From assembly GCA_038065175.1 (NCBI GenBank), contig JBBTRN010000042.1:1-11119 (forward strand): a DNA stretch of 11,119 nucleotides. Direction: 5' to 3'. Of the stretch, positions 4,934 to 11,119 are shown in pieces. The notes under the pieces were generated by a model, which worked only from the letters and a program-made list of their open reading frames with translations, did not search any database and had not been told where the DNA came from. The stretch comes from JBBTRN01 sp038065175 (lineage in GTDB: Bacteria > Patescibacteriota > Doudnabacteria > UBA920). Position 1 is the stretch's first letter; every line of letters begins with the position of its first letter. A program made the position numbers and the translations under genes.

Positions 4934-6129
4934 GAAAGCTTCAAGAAAGCTTCTAGCCCCCTTCTCAAAACTTCCATCGCTTCTTTCAAATCCCGCGCAT
5001 TTAGGACATAAGCAATCCTAATCTCATTTTTGCCCCTCCCTGGGGTAATATAAAAATCCTGCATAGGCGTTACCATTACTGTTTTTCCTTTGTAGCTGAA
5101 TTTGTTTATCATAAACCGTACAAAATCTTCCGCGTCTTTTACGGGCAGTCCCACGGCCTGATAAAAAGCTCCTTGCGCGGGCTTAAAGACTGTCGGCATC
5201 TTGTTTAAGCCTTCTGCTACAATATTTCGCCTGCTTTTGTACTCTTTAGTAATTTTCGTTGTATAACCCTTGGAATTTTCAAGCAAGGGCACTGTGCCCA
5301 ATTGCTCTAAAGTTCCGACAGAAAGCCTGGCCTGCGCGAATTTTAAAATTGACTGCATGACTTCTGTATTGAAAGATGCCACACAGCCAATGCGCGCGCC
5401 AGGCATAGAGAATCTTTTACTTACGCTGTCGCAAACTATAATATTCGTGTGCGCGTCTTTCCTTGTTAATAAACAAGTTGGTTTTTTGCCGTCAAAACGG
5501 ATTTCCCTATAAGTTTCATCGCTGATGATGAAAAGTTTGTGCTTTTTTGCGATTTTGATGACAGTAGATAATTCTTTTTCGCTCCAAAGCTTGCCAGTGG
5601 GATTATCCGGATTTATGACTACAATAGCCTTGGTTCGGCGGGTTACTTTTTTTTCTATTTCTGACGATGCAGGAAGTGCAAAATTCTTTTCTATAGGCAG
5701 GAGTACAGGCACTAACTTTATGCCCGCGATTACGGAAAAAGACTTGTAAGAAGCGTATAAAGGCTCAAAGACTATAATTTCGTCGCCTACATCTGCCACG
5801 GCCAGAAGCGCGAGCATAATTGCCTCGGCACAGCCGACAGTTGGAATAACATTCCCCATTTCCAAATTCACGCCAAACTGTTTGTAATACTTAAGCCAAG
5901 CGGCCGTGTGTCTGGTTATTCCAGGGCTGGGCGCGTAGCCTAGAGTCTTTTCCTTGTAAGCCCTAATAACATCAAAAAAACGCTTTGGCGGTTCTAAGTC
6001 CGGGTCGCCAACATTTAAACGGAAAATGTGCGTTCCCCTTTTCTCCGCGGCCTGCATAAGCGGCAGAAATTTACGGATTGGGGAAGCAATTACATTTTGC
6101 GCTCTTTTTGAAACTTGTAATTTTAACAT
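4930..6129 (-). CDS. PLP-dependent class I/II aminotransferase (aspartate aminotransferase-like)
   Basis: A 399-aa cytoplasmic fold-type I aminotransferase that moves an amino group between an amino acid and a 2-oxo acid. Visible motifs: LNVGDPDLEPP (38-48), GYAPSPGITRHT near the substrate entrance (64-75), NPDNPTG (173-179), DETYREI with Asp204 and Tyr207 contacting the cofactor, SVSKRFSMPGARIG (235-248) with PLP-binding Lys238 and phosphate-binding Arg246, and RIAYVLN with carboxylate-binding Arg371. Length is normal. The exact substrate cannot be told from sequence; aspartate or alanine are typical for this group. The start ATG 6129 lies 25 nt after the metallopeptidase stop on the same strand, suggesting co-transcription. 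The 3' end holds an 11-bp tandem repeat and the downstream TA promoter. Confidence 0.9.
   Translation of the reverse strand: MLKLQVSKRAQNVIASPIRKFLPLMQAAEKRGTHIFRLNVGDPDLEPPKRFFDVIRAYKEKTLGYAPSPGITRHTAAWLKYYKQFGVNLEMGNVIPTVGCAEAIMLALLAVADVGDEIIVFEPLYASYKSFSVIAGIKLVPVLLPIEKNFALPASSEIEKKVTRRTKAIVVINPDNPTGKLWSEKELSTVIKIAKKHKLFIISDETYREIRFDGKKPTCLLTRKDAHTNIIVCDSVSKRFSMPGARIGCVASFNTEVMQSILKFAQARLSVGTLEQLGTVPLLENSKGYTTKITKEYKSRRNIVAEGLNKMPTVFKPAQGAFYQAVGLPVKDAEDFVRFMINKFSYKGKTVMVTPMQDFYITPGRGKNEIRIAYVLNARDLKEAMEVLRRGLEAFLKLS
4931..4952. repeat. 11-bp tandem duplication at the 3' end of the aminotransferase gene
   Basis: CAAGAAAGCTT occurs twice in tandem (4931-4941 and 4942-4952), on the - strand AAGCTTTCTTG twice. 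It encodes the terminal residues EAFLKLS and the stop. The left copy borders the -35 TTGACA of the TA promoter. An 11-bp unit shifts the frame, so one duplication would have changed the end of the enzyme. Confidence 0.85.
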
Positions 6130-6153
6130 TTAAAAAGATTAATTAACCTGCAC

Positions 6154-6714
6154 CTATTTTACTATATTTTTTAATTCCCGGCGATGGGTTCGGTAATTCG
6201 GCATAATCTGGGCAACCAAAACCCAAAATTCTTTGGAATGGTTAAATTCTTTTAAATGGCACAATTCGTGGACGATTAAATAGTCCAATAACTCTTTGGG
6301 CAAATGCACTATTTTATAATTAAAATTTAAATTGCCTTTTTTACTAGCGCTGCCCCAGCGAGTCTTTTGGTTTTTAATGTTTATGCGGTTGTAGGCAAAA
6401 TTATAAAACTGGTTCCATTCATCAACTTTGCTTTTTGCCAACGCAAGGGCGGCATACCTTAATTTCCTATATTCGCGCTTGCCGGATTTTGGCGCAATGG
6501 ACGCAGAGCGGTTTTTAAAAAAATTTAGTTTATTTTTTACCCACGCTGCCTTGGCTTTTAAAAACTCTTCCGCGCGCTGAACATCCGCAGCCCAAGGCAC
6601 GGTTAGTATTACTGATGAGTCATGCGCTACGGACAAACGCACATATCGCGCCCTGCGGCTCATGCGAAGCTTATAAAAAATAGTTTGGTTTTTGGTTTCA
6701 ATTTTTTTTTGCAT
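6154..6714 (-). CDS. YgjP/SprT-like zinc metallopeptidase (DUF45)
   Basis: A 186-aa protein with the YgjP-type metal-dependent hydrolase domain. The hallmark is TRWGSASKKGNLNFNYKIV (about 118-136) followed by LLDYLIVHELCHLKEFNHSKEFW (142-164), containing the gluzincin HExxH (His149, Glu150, His153) and a further His159 in NHSKEFW as a likely third ligand. The N-terminal part (about 10-70) is a basic beta-rich region, YKLRMSRRARYVRLSV. The substrate is not known for most members. An ATG at 6756 would add MKIPWFKPGDF, but those codons are the rpoC terminator hairpin, so Met at 6714 is preferred. No Shine-Dalgarno is seen at either start. Expression may come from partial readthrough of rpoC. It is followed after 24 nt by the aminotransferase gene. 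Confidence 0.85.
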   Translation of the reverse strand: MQKKIETKNQTIFYKLRMSRRARYVRLSVAHDSSVILTVPWAADVQRAEEFLKAKAAWVKNKLNFFKNRSASIAPKSGKREYRKLRYAALALAKSKVDEWNQFYNFAYNRINIKNQKTRWGSASKKGNLNFNYKIVHLPKELLDYLIVHELCHLKEFNHSKEFWVLVAQIMPNYRTHRRELKNIVK

Positions 6715-6723
6715 TGGCTTAGT

Positions 6724-6753
6724 AAAATCCCCTGGCTTAAACCAGGGGATTTT
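6724..6753 (-). terminator. intrinsic terminator downstream of rpoC
   Basis: AAAATCCCCTGG (6724-6735), loop CTTAAA, CCAGGGGATTTT (6742-6753): a perfect 12-bp stem 18 bp after the rpoC stop. On the - strand the GC core is followed by TTTTACT, a typical intrinsic terminator. It lies within the 5' extension of the metallopeptidase reading frame and so argues for the shorter start of that gene. Confidence 0.8.
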
Positions 6754-6771
6754 CATTGAGCGTCATTGTTT

Positions 6772-9700
6772 TTACTCCCCTTCCACTCCAATACTCACAG
6801 CTTCCTCTACGCCCACGGCTTCCTGGGCGACTTGGGGGTTAAAGCCTGTGCCGGCCGGAATTAGTTTGCCTAATATTACATTTTCTTTAAGGCCTCTTAA
6901 ATAGTCAATTTTGCCGGTAACCGCAGCCTCGATAAGCACACGCGTGGTTTCCTGGAAGCTGGCGGCGGCCAAAAAGCTTTCGGTATTCAAGGAAACTTTA
7001 GTAATTCCCATTAATAACTGCTCTGCCTGAACCGGAACCTTACCTTCTTTAGCCAAATCTTCATTTATAGTATTGAGCTTGGATTTATCGACTATTTCCC
7101 CTGCTGTCAAAGCACTGTCACCGGAAGCTGTTATGCGCATTTTACTAAACATCTGCCGGACAATCACTTCAATATGCTTGTCGTGGATACCCTGCCCCTG
7201 GGACGCGTAAATATCCTGGACTTCTTTAACAATGTATTTCTGCGCAACCTCGGTGCCTTTAAGCCGAAGCAACTGGCTGGGCGAAATGTTGCCCTCGGTT
7301 AACTGCGTGCCTTTGACAATTAAATCGCCTTCTTTTACAAACAAAGTAAAATTGGCAGGTATTACATATTCCTGCACTTCGTCGCTGTCATGGATTACCT
7401 CAATTACAGACTTCCCGGCTTTGCTCCTCGCCTGTCCGGCCGGCTGGGAATATTTTATAATCCCGGCTGTTTTTGCCTTTACCGGTTTGCCATCATCGCC
7501 AATATACAATACTCCGCCCGCCTCCACCCGATTCCCGTCCTTCACGGAAGCATGGCTCGAACCTAAATCATATTCATCTTTTACCGCCCCCTCGCCCTGC
7601 ACGCGCACAATCATTTCTTTATTGTTGGGCTTGGTAATATAAACCTGACCGTCAACTTCAGAAACATACGCCTGGCCCTTTGGCTCTCGGGCTTCAAAAA
7701 GTTCTTCCACCCGAGGCAAGCCCTGGGTAATATCTTTTACCGCCGCTGAACCGCCGGTATGGAAAGTCCTCATGGTAAGCTGGGTTCCCGGTTCGCCAAT
7801 GGCCTGCGCCGCTACAATTCCGGCCGCGGAGCCCAAAGAAACCATTTGGTTAAAACCCAAATCATAACCATAGCAAAGTCGGCAAATGCCCCTAGGTAGC
7901 TTGCATTTAAGTACGCTCCTGCATTTGATTTTCTCCAAACCGTTCTCCACAATTTTTTCAGAAGTAATGTCGTCAATGCCCTGGTTTTTTTTGACTAAGA
8001 TGCCGCCCTTTTTGTCTTTGACATTTTCCGCCGCAACGCGCCCGAACAGGCGCTTTTCAAAAGGCTTGTTCATTTTTTGGCTGTCTTCCAAAGTTACATA
8101 ATCGAAATCATCCGTGCCGCAATCTTCGGCGTTTATAACAATATCCTGCGCCACATCCACTAGGCGTCTGGTCAAATAACCGGCGTCAGCGGTCCTTAGG
8201 GCGGTATCGGACATGCCTTTTCTGGAGCCGTGCGTGGAAATAAAATATTCCAAAACCTGAAGGCCTTCTTTAAAACTCCCCTTTACCGGCAGTTCAATGA
8301 CATCCCCGGCCGGGTTTACCACCAAGCCTTTCATGCCTGACATTTGGGTAACCTGGGAAAGAGAGCCCCTGGCTCCGCTCGACACCATGTAGTGCACCGG
8401 ACTCGCGTCAATAACGGTTTGCGACACGCTTTTCGAAATTTTTTCCGAAACTTCGGCCCAAATTTCCACCACGCGGTTTTTTCTTTCCTCTTCGGTTAAA
8501 AGCCCATGCTGGTACTGTTCGTATGTTCCCAAAACTTCTTCATCCGCTATTTTTAGGATGTCGTATTTGTCTTTAGGTACCAACAAATCATCCATACCCC
8601 AAGACAAACCCGATTGCTTCATGTAAGTAAAACCCAAGCGTTTGATTTCGTCTATGAGCTGGGCGGTTCTTTGGGTGCCCTGCAGGCGGTAAACCTCTCG
8701 CACCAAAGCCTGAAGTCTTTTTTTGTCGAATGCCTCGTTTTTAAAACCCAGCTCCTCGGGCAAAATTTTATTGAATATTAGCCTGCCGACAGAAGTTTCT
8801 ATAATTTCCCCGCTATGGAGAAGGGTTTTTATTTTCGACTGGATGCTTACCAGGCGGTTATTGTAAGCCATAATCGCTTCATCCGCGCTCGCAAAAATTT
8901 TGCCTTCCCCCTTAAGGCCTTCCCTGATTTTAGTAATGTAATAACAGCCTACCACCACATCCTTGTCCGGAGTCATAACCGGGTCGCCGCTTGCGGGCTT
9001 AAGCAAATTATGAGCCGAGACCATTATTTCCCTGGCTTCCTTTTGGGCAAGTTCGGTTAACGGCACATGCACAGCCATTTGGTCGCCGTCAAAATCCGCG
9101 TTAAACGCCGCGCAGACCATAGGGTGGAGCTGAATAGCTTTGCCTTCTATAAGCAAAGGTTGGAAAGCCTGAAAGCCTAAACGGTGCAAAGTCGGCGCGC
9201 GGTTTAGCAAAACATAATGCCCCTGGATGACTTCTTCCAAAATATCATAAACTTCGGTGCGCCCCTGCTCGATTAAACGGTTGGCGCTCCTTACATTATG
9301 GGCAAATTCCCGGGCGATTAATTTGGAAATCACGAAAGGCTTAAACAATTCCAAAGCCATGATTTTGGGCAAACCGCACTGGTGCAGCTTTAAATTCGGG
9401 CCGACCACAATTACGCTACGGCCGGAATAATCCACGCGCTTGCCCAATAGGTTTTGCCTAAAGCGGCCCTGCTTGCCTTTAAGCATATCCGCCAGGTAAC
9501 GCAGTTTGCGTTTTTGTCCGGTCGAAGCCGTAACTTCCTTGCCGTGGCGCACCGAATTGTCTATGAGCGCGTCCACTGCTTCCTGGAGCATCCTTTTTTC
9601 GTTTCGGGTAATTACTTCCGGACCTTTAATTTCCAAAAGCTTCTTTAAGCGGTTGTTGCGGTTAATAACCCGGCGGTACAAGTCGTTCAGGTCGCTCGCG

Positions 9701-10692
9701 GCAAACCTACCGCCGTCGAGCTGGACCATGGGCCTTAAATCGGGAGGGATTACCGGCAATGTGGAAATCAACATCCACTCCGGCCTTATTCCGGCGTTGA
9801 TTAAACTCTTAATCAGCTTCATTCTCTTTAAGGCTTTTTTCTGAGCCTGGCCTTCCAGGTTAACGGACTGATTTTGCAAATCCTGGTTTAGCTGCTCTAA
9901 ATTAACTTCCTCGAGCAAAGTCTTTAAGGCTTCCGCGCCAATACTTGCTGTAAACACCGGCCCGTATTTTAGGGACAAATCCCTGTATTGCAATTCGGAA
10001 ATTACTTCCATTTTTTTAATAGATTTAAGCTCCTGCCTGGCCTGGTCGCGGATGCTTTCCAGGCTGTCGGTTTCATGGCTCCAGGCATCTTTTAGCCGGG
10101 TGACTTCCGCGTCGATTTCAGCCCCGAGCACGTCCGGATCCTTGGCTTTCTCCTGGCCTTTTTCGCTTTTTATCTTGCCGATAAGCGCCTCATACTTTTC
10201 CTCAATTGCTTTCTTTTTGGCTATAAATTCTTTTTCTATTTGCTCCATCATTTCCAGCCTTGACTCTTCGTTGACGCTGGTAATTATATAAGAGGCAAAA
10301 TACGCGACTTTTTCCAAATCCATAACGCCCAAATCCAAAATTAGGCCTAAACGGCTGGGCACGCCGCGCAAAAACCAAATATGCGTAACCGGCACGGCAA
10401 GTTTAATGTGCCCCATTCTTTCTCTCCTAACCGAAGATTTAGTGACTTCCACCCCGCACTTATCGCAGGTTACGCCTTTATATCGGATTCGCTTATATTT
10501 TCCGCAGTAGCATTCCCAGTCCTTAATGGGCCCAAAAATTTTCTCGTCAAAAAGCCCGTCCTTTTCAGGTCTTTGTGTGCGGTAGTTGATGGTTTCCGGC
10601 TTGGTCACTTCCCCGTGGGACCACTGCAAAATTGTCTCCGGGCTTGCCACCCTAAGCCTTACGCCTTTAAAATTTTCTGTATTATTGAACAT
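6772..10692 (-). CDS. rpoC: DNA-directed RNA polymerase subunit beta' (RpoC)
   Basis: The 1306-aa catalytic clamp subunit of RNA polymerase. Seen in order: the N-terminal zinc ribbon CYCGKYKRIRYKGVTCDKCG with Cys61, 63, 76 and 79; LPVIPPDLRPMVQLDGGRFA (312-331); the RVDYSGRSVIVVGP segment (419-432); the active-site NADFDGDQ (531-538) with Mg-binding Asp533, 535 and 537; the ARGSLSQVTQMSGMKGLV and GMSDTALRTADAGYLTRRLV bridge-helix/trigger region (about 774-846); the second zinc site Cys858, 930, 937 and 940; and the HTGG and PRVEELFEAR C-terminal clamp (about 978-1002). A charged, helical insertion of about 85 residues (about 145-228) separates the first domain from SELQYRDLSLKYG. The gene looks complete, starts at ATG 10692 with no clear Shine-Dalgarno, and has its own terminator. 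No rpoB is adjacent. Confidence 0.98.
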   Translation of the reverse strand: MFNNTENFKGVRLRVASPETILQWSHGEVTKPETINYRTQRPEKDGLFDEKIFGPIKDWECYCGKYKRIRYKGVTCDKCGVEVTKSSVRRERMGHIKLAVPVTHIWFLRGVPSRLGLILDLGVMDLEKVAYFASYIITSVNEESRLEMMEQIEKEFIAKKKAIEEKYEALIGKIKSEKGQEKAKDPDVLGAEIDAEVTRLKDAWSHETDSLESIRDQARQELKSIKKMEVISELQYRDLSLKYGPVFTASIGAEALKTLLEEVNLEQLNQDLQNQSVNLEGQAQKKALKRMKLIKSLINAGIRPEWMLISTLPVIPPDLRPMVQLDGGRFAASDLNDLYRRVINRNNRLKKLLEIKGPEVITRNEKRMLQEAVDALIDNSVRHGKEVTASTGQKRKLRYLADMLKGKQGRFRQNLLGKRVDYSGRSVIVVGPNLKLHQCGLPKIMALELFKPFVISKLIAREFAHNVRSANRLIEQGRTEVYDILEEVIQGHYVLLNRAPTLHRLGFQAFQPLLIEGKAIQLHPMVCAAFNADFDGDQMAVHVPLTELAQKEAREIMVSAHNLLKPASGDPVMTPDKDVVVGCYYITKIREGLKGEGKIFASADEAIMAYNNRLVSIQSKIKTLLHSGEIIETSVGRLIFNKILPEELGFKNEAFDKKRLQALVREVYRLQGTQRTAQLIDEIKRLGFTYMKQSGLSWGMDDLLVPKDKYDILKIADEEVLGTYEQYQHGLLTEEERKNRVVEIWAEVSEKISKSVSQTVIDASPVHYMVSSGARGSLSQVTQMSGMKGLVVNPAGDVIELPVKGSFKEGLQVLEYFISTHGSRKGMSDTALRTADAGYLTRRLVDVAQDIVINAEDCGTDDFDYVTLEDSQKMNKPFEKRLFGRVAAENVKDKKGGILVKKNQGIDDITSEKIVENGLEKIKCRSVLKCKLPRGICRLCYGYDLGFNQMVSLGSAAGIVAAQAIGEPGTQLTMRTFHTGGSAAVKDITQGLPRVEELFEAREPKGQAYVSEVDGQVYITKPNNKEMIVRVQGEGAVKDEYDLGSSHASVKDGNRVEAGGVLYIGDDGKPVKAKTAGIIKYSQPAGQARSKAGKSVIEVIHDSDEVQEYVIPANFTLFVKEGDLIVKGTQLTEGNISPSQLLRLKGTEVAQKYIVKEVQDIYASQGQGIHDKHIEVIVRQMFSKMRITASGDSALTAGEIVDKSKLNTINEDLAKEGKVPVQAEQLLMGITKVSLNTESFLAAASFQETTRVLIEAAVTGKIDYLRGLKENVILGKLIPAGTGFNPQVAQEAVGVEEAVSIGVEGE

Positions 10693-10695
10693 GAG

Positions 10696-10729
10696 ATTAG
10701 TGGTTAGTGAATAGTTATTAGTGGTTAGT
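10696..10729. repeat. 13-bp direct repeat beside the rpoC start
   Basis: ATTAGTGGTTAGT occurs at 10696-10708 and 10717-10729, a 21-bp period, with the similar GAATAGTTATT between. On the - strand this is a run of ACTAAC/CACTAAT words ending 4 nt before the rpoC ATG, so it forms the rpoC leader. It replaces any Shine-Dalgarno there. Confidence 0.85.
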
Positions 10730-10737
10730 TTGCTGTC

Positions 10738-10846
10738 TTTACTAAATACGAATTGATACTAATATACTAATTTTTGAAACACGACTTTATATTAAAATTT
10801 AATATCATCAAAATTAGTATATTCGTACTGTCTAGTATTTAGCAAA
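10738..10846. repeat. long imperfect inverted repeat upstream of rpoC
   Basis: The left arm (10738-10775) and the reverse complement of the right arm (10810-10846) share TTT-CTAAATAC, then TAC, then AATATACTAATTTT, all at equal spacing, with a divergent 7-nt block between (GAATTGA versus TAGACAG). Nested in the middle is ATATTAAA-A-TTTAATAT (10789-10805). The whole can fold into one hairpin of about 109 nt. It may be a palindromic mobile remnant, a two-way terminator or a regulatory site. Confidence 0.75.
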
Positions 10847-10853
10847 GTTGCTG

Positions 10854-10883
10854 TTGACGAGACTCTCTCTCTTATGATATTCT
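10854..10883 (+). promoter_or_regulatory. promoter of the small right-hand gene
   Basis: TTGACG (10854-10859), an 18-nt spacer and TATTCT (10878-10883), preceded by TGA to form an extended -10 (TGATATTCT). Transcription would start near 10890, close to the leader hairpin. The match is moderate, but the following hairpin and strong ribosome binding site support a real transcription unit. Confidence 0.5.
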
Positions 10884-10887
10884 GGCT

Positions 10888-10917
10888 TGTCCGATTCTTT
10901 CGGACAGTGAAGGAGGT
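10888..10917 (+). promoter_or_regulatory. leader hairpin and strong Shine-Dalgarno
   Basis: TGTCCGA (10888-10894), loop TTCTT, TCGGACA (10900-10906) forms a 7-bp hairpin, followed by AGGAGGT (10911-10917), 7 nt before the ATG at 10925. This is the only strong Shine-Dalgarno I see in the window and fixes the start of the small gene. The hairpin may stabilise the 5' end of the mRNA or tune initiation. Confidence 0.7.
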
Positions 10918-10924
10918 AAATTAG

Positions 10925-11116
10925 ATGAGTCTGAAAGACCTACTAACCGAGTGCTTGAAACTCTCGCCAGGACAGAGGAAGGAGTTTACCCTAGCGGAGA
11001 TTCCGCCTTACGGGGCAATGGCAGTGCTTGTCGCAAAATTACTGGACAGGGGGGAATTCCTTATCGTTACCGTTCGGTTTCTGGTTGTTTTTAATCGCTT
11101 TTTTGGAAAAATTTAA
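10925..11116 (+). CDS. small unrecognised protein with strong expression signals
   Basis: A 63-aa reading frame starting MSLKDLLTECLKLSPGQRKE and ending FNRFFGKI at a TAA, 3 bases before the window end. I recognise no family. The first 45 residues, including TLAEIPPYGAMAVLVAKLLD, look like a compact helical domain. The last 15 are hydrophobic and basic and read less convincingly, so a frameshift or a longer original gene beyond the window is possible. There is no signal peptide, Cys pair or catalytic motif. It lies divergently from rpoC and has a promoter, a leader hairpin and a near-perfect Shine-Dalgarno, which is the best evidence that it is translated. Function unknown. Confidence 0.6.
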   Translation: MSLKDLLTECLKLSPGQRKEFTLAEIPPYGAMAVLVAKLLDRGEFLIVTVRFLVVFNRFFGKI

Positions 11117-11119
11117 TCT

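Larger units (their letters stand above)
10693..10924. other. intergenic region between divergent rpoC and a small gene
   Basis: A strongly AT-rich 232-bp divergent spacer. It contains a 13-bp direct repeat next to the rpoC start, a long imperfect inverted repeat in the middle, and the promoter and leader of the right-hand gene; each is listed separately. I could not define a convincing -35/-10 pair for rpoC on the - strand, although several TA-rich hexamers exist within the inverted repeat. Confidence 0.6.

Noticed and set aside
6715..6756. Upstream ATG of the metallopeptidase
   Set aside because: The added residues are encoded by the rpoC terminator hairpin; the next ATG at 6714 precedes the conserved domain.
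6772..10692. Several + strand open frames of 64-136 codons opposite rpoC
   Set aside because: They lie antisense to a complete conserved gene, have no promoters or ribosome binding sites and read as antisense shadows.
10693..10850. CRISPR-like array
   Set aside because: There are only two copies of a 13-bp word and one inverted repeat, with no regular spacers and no cas genes.

Overview
The window most likely comes from a Patescibacteria / Candidate Phyla Radiation bacterium (Parcubacteria-like). This is an inference. It rests on an rpoC with a coiled-coil insertion near its N-terminus, AT-rich lysine-heavy genes, few Shine-Dalgarno sites, a GC-rich palindrome inside a small repeat that I associate with such genomes, and standard stop usage (TGA, TAA and TAG all terminate genes here). 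No rRNA, tRNA or CRISPR array was seen.

Left part, + strand (1-3960): after a short open tail of a possible upstream gene comes a compact four-gene defence operon behind a good sigma70-type promoter (TTGACA-17-TACTAT). It encodes a C5-cytosine DNA methyltransferase, a PD-(D/E)XK restriction endonuclease that overlaps it by 59 nt, a Vsr-type endonuclease coupled through ATGA, and a DUF3644 protein carrying a HEPN-like RxxxxH motif. The genes overlap or lie within 3 nt, so they are probably co-transcribed. The restriction-modification (R-M) pair would mark and cut DNA. Vsr would repair T:G mismatches from deaminated 5-methylcytosine or act as an accessory nuclease. The DUF3644 protein could be an extra effector. 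The island is visibly more AT-rich than rpoC, which suits horizontal acquisition. About 350 bp without an intact gene follows, with two short decayed-looking reading frames on opposite strands, a 13-bp hairpin and a terminator.

Middle, - strand (4003-4933): a VapBC-like toxin-antitoxin (TA) pair. The ribbon-helix-helix antitoxin is intact and has its own promoter with an operator-like palindrome in the spacer. The PIN toxin is interrupted by a 187-bp MITE-like element with 13-bp terminal inverted repeats and an apparent TA target duplication. Removing the element restores an in-frame PIN protein of about 143 aa with its acidic residues.

Right part, - strand (4930-10692): a PLP-dependent aminotransferase, a YgjP/SprT-like zinc metallopeptidase and a complete rpoC followed by an intrinsic terminator. 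No rpoB lies next to rpoC. Upstream of rpoC is an AT-rich region with a 13-bp direct repeat and a long imperfect inverted repeat. Beyond it, on the + strand, is a small unrecognised gene with a promoter, a leader hairpin and the only strong Shine-Dalgarno of the window.
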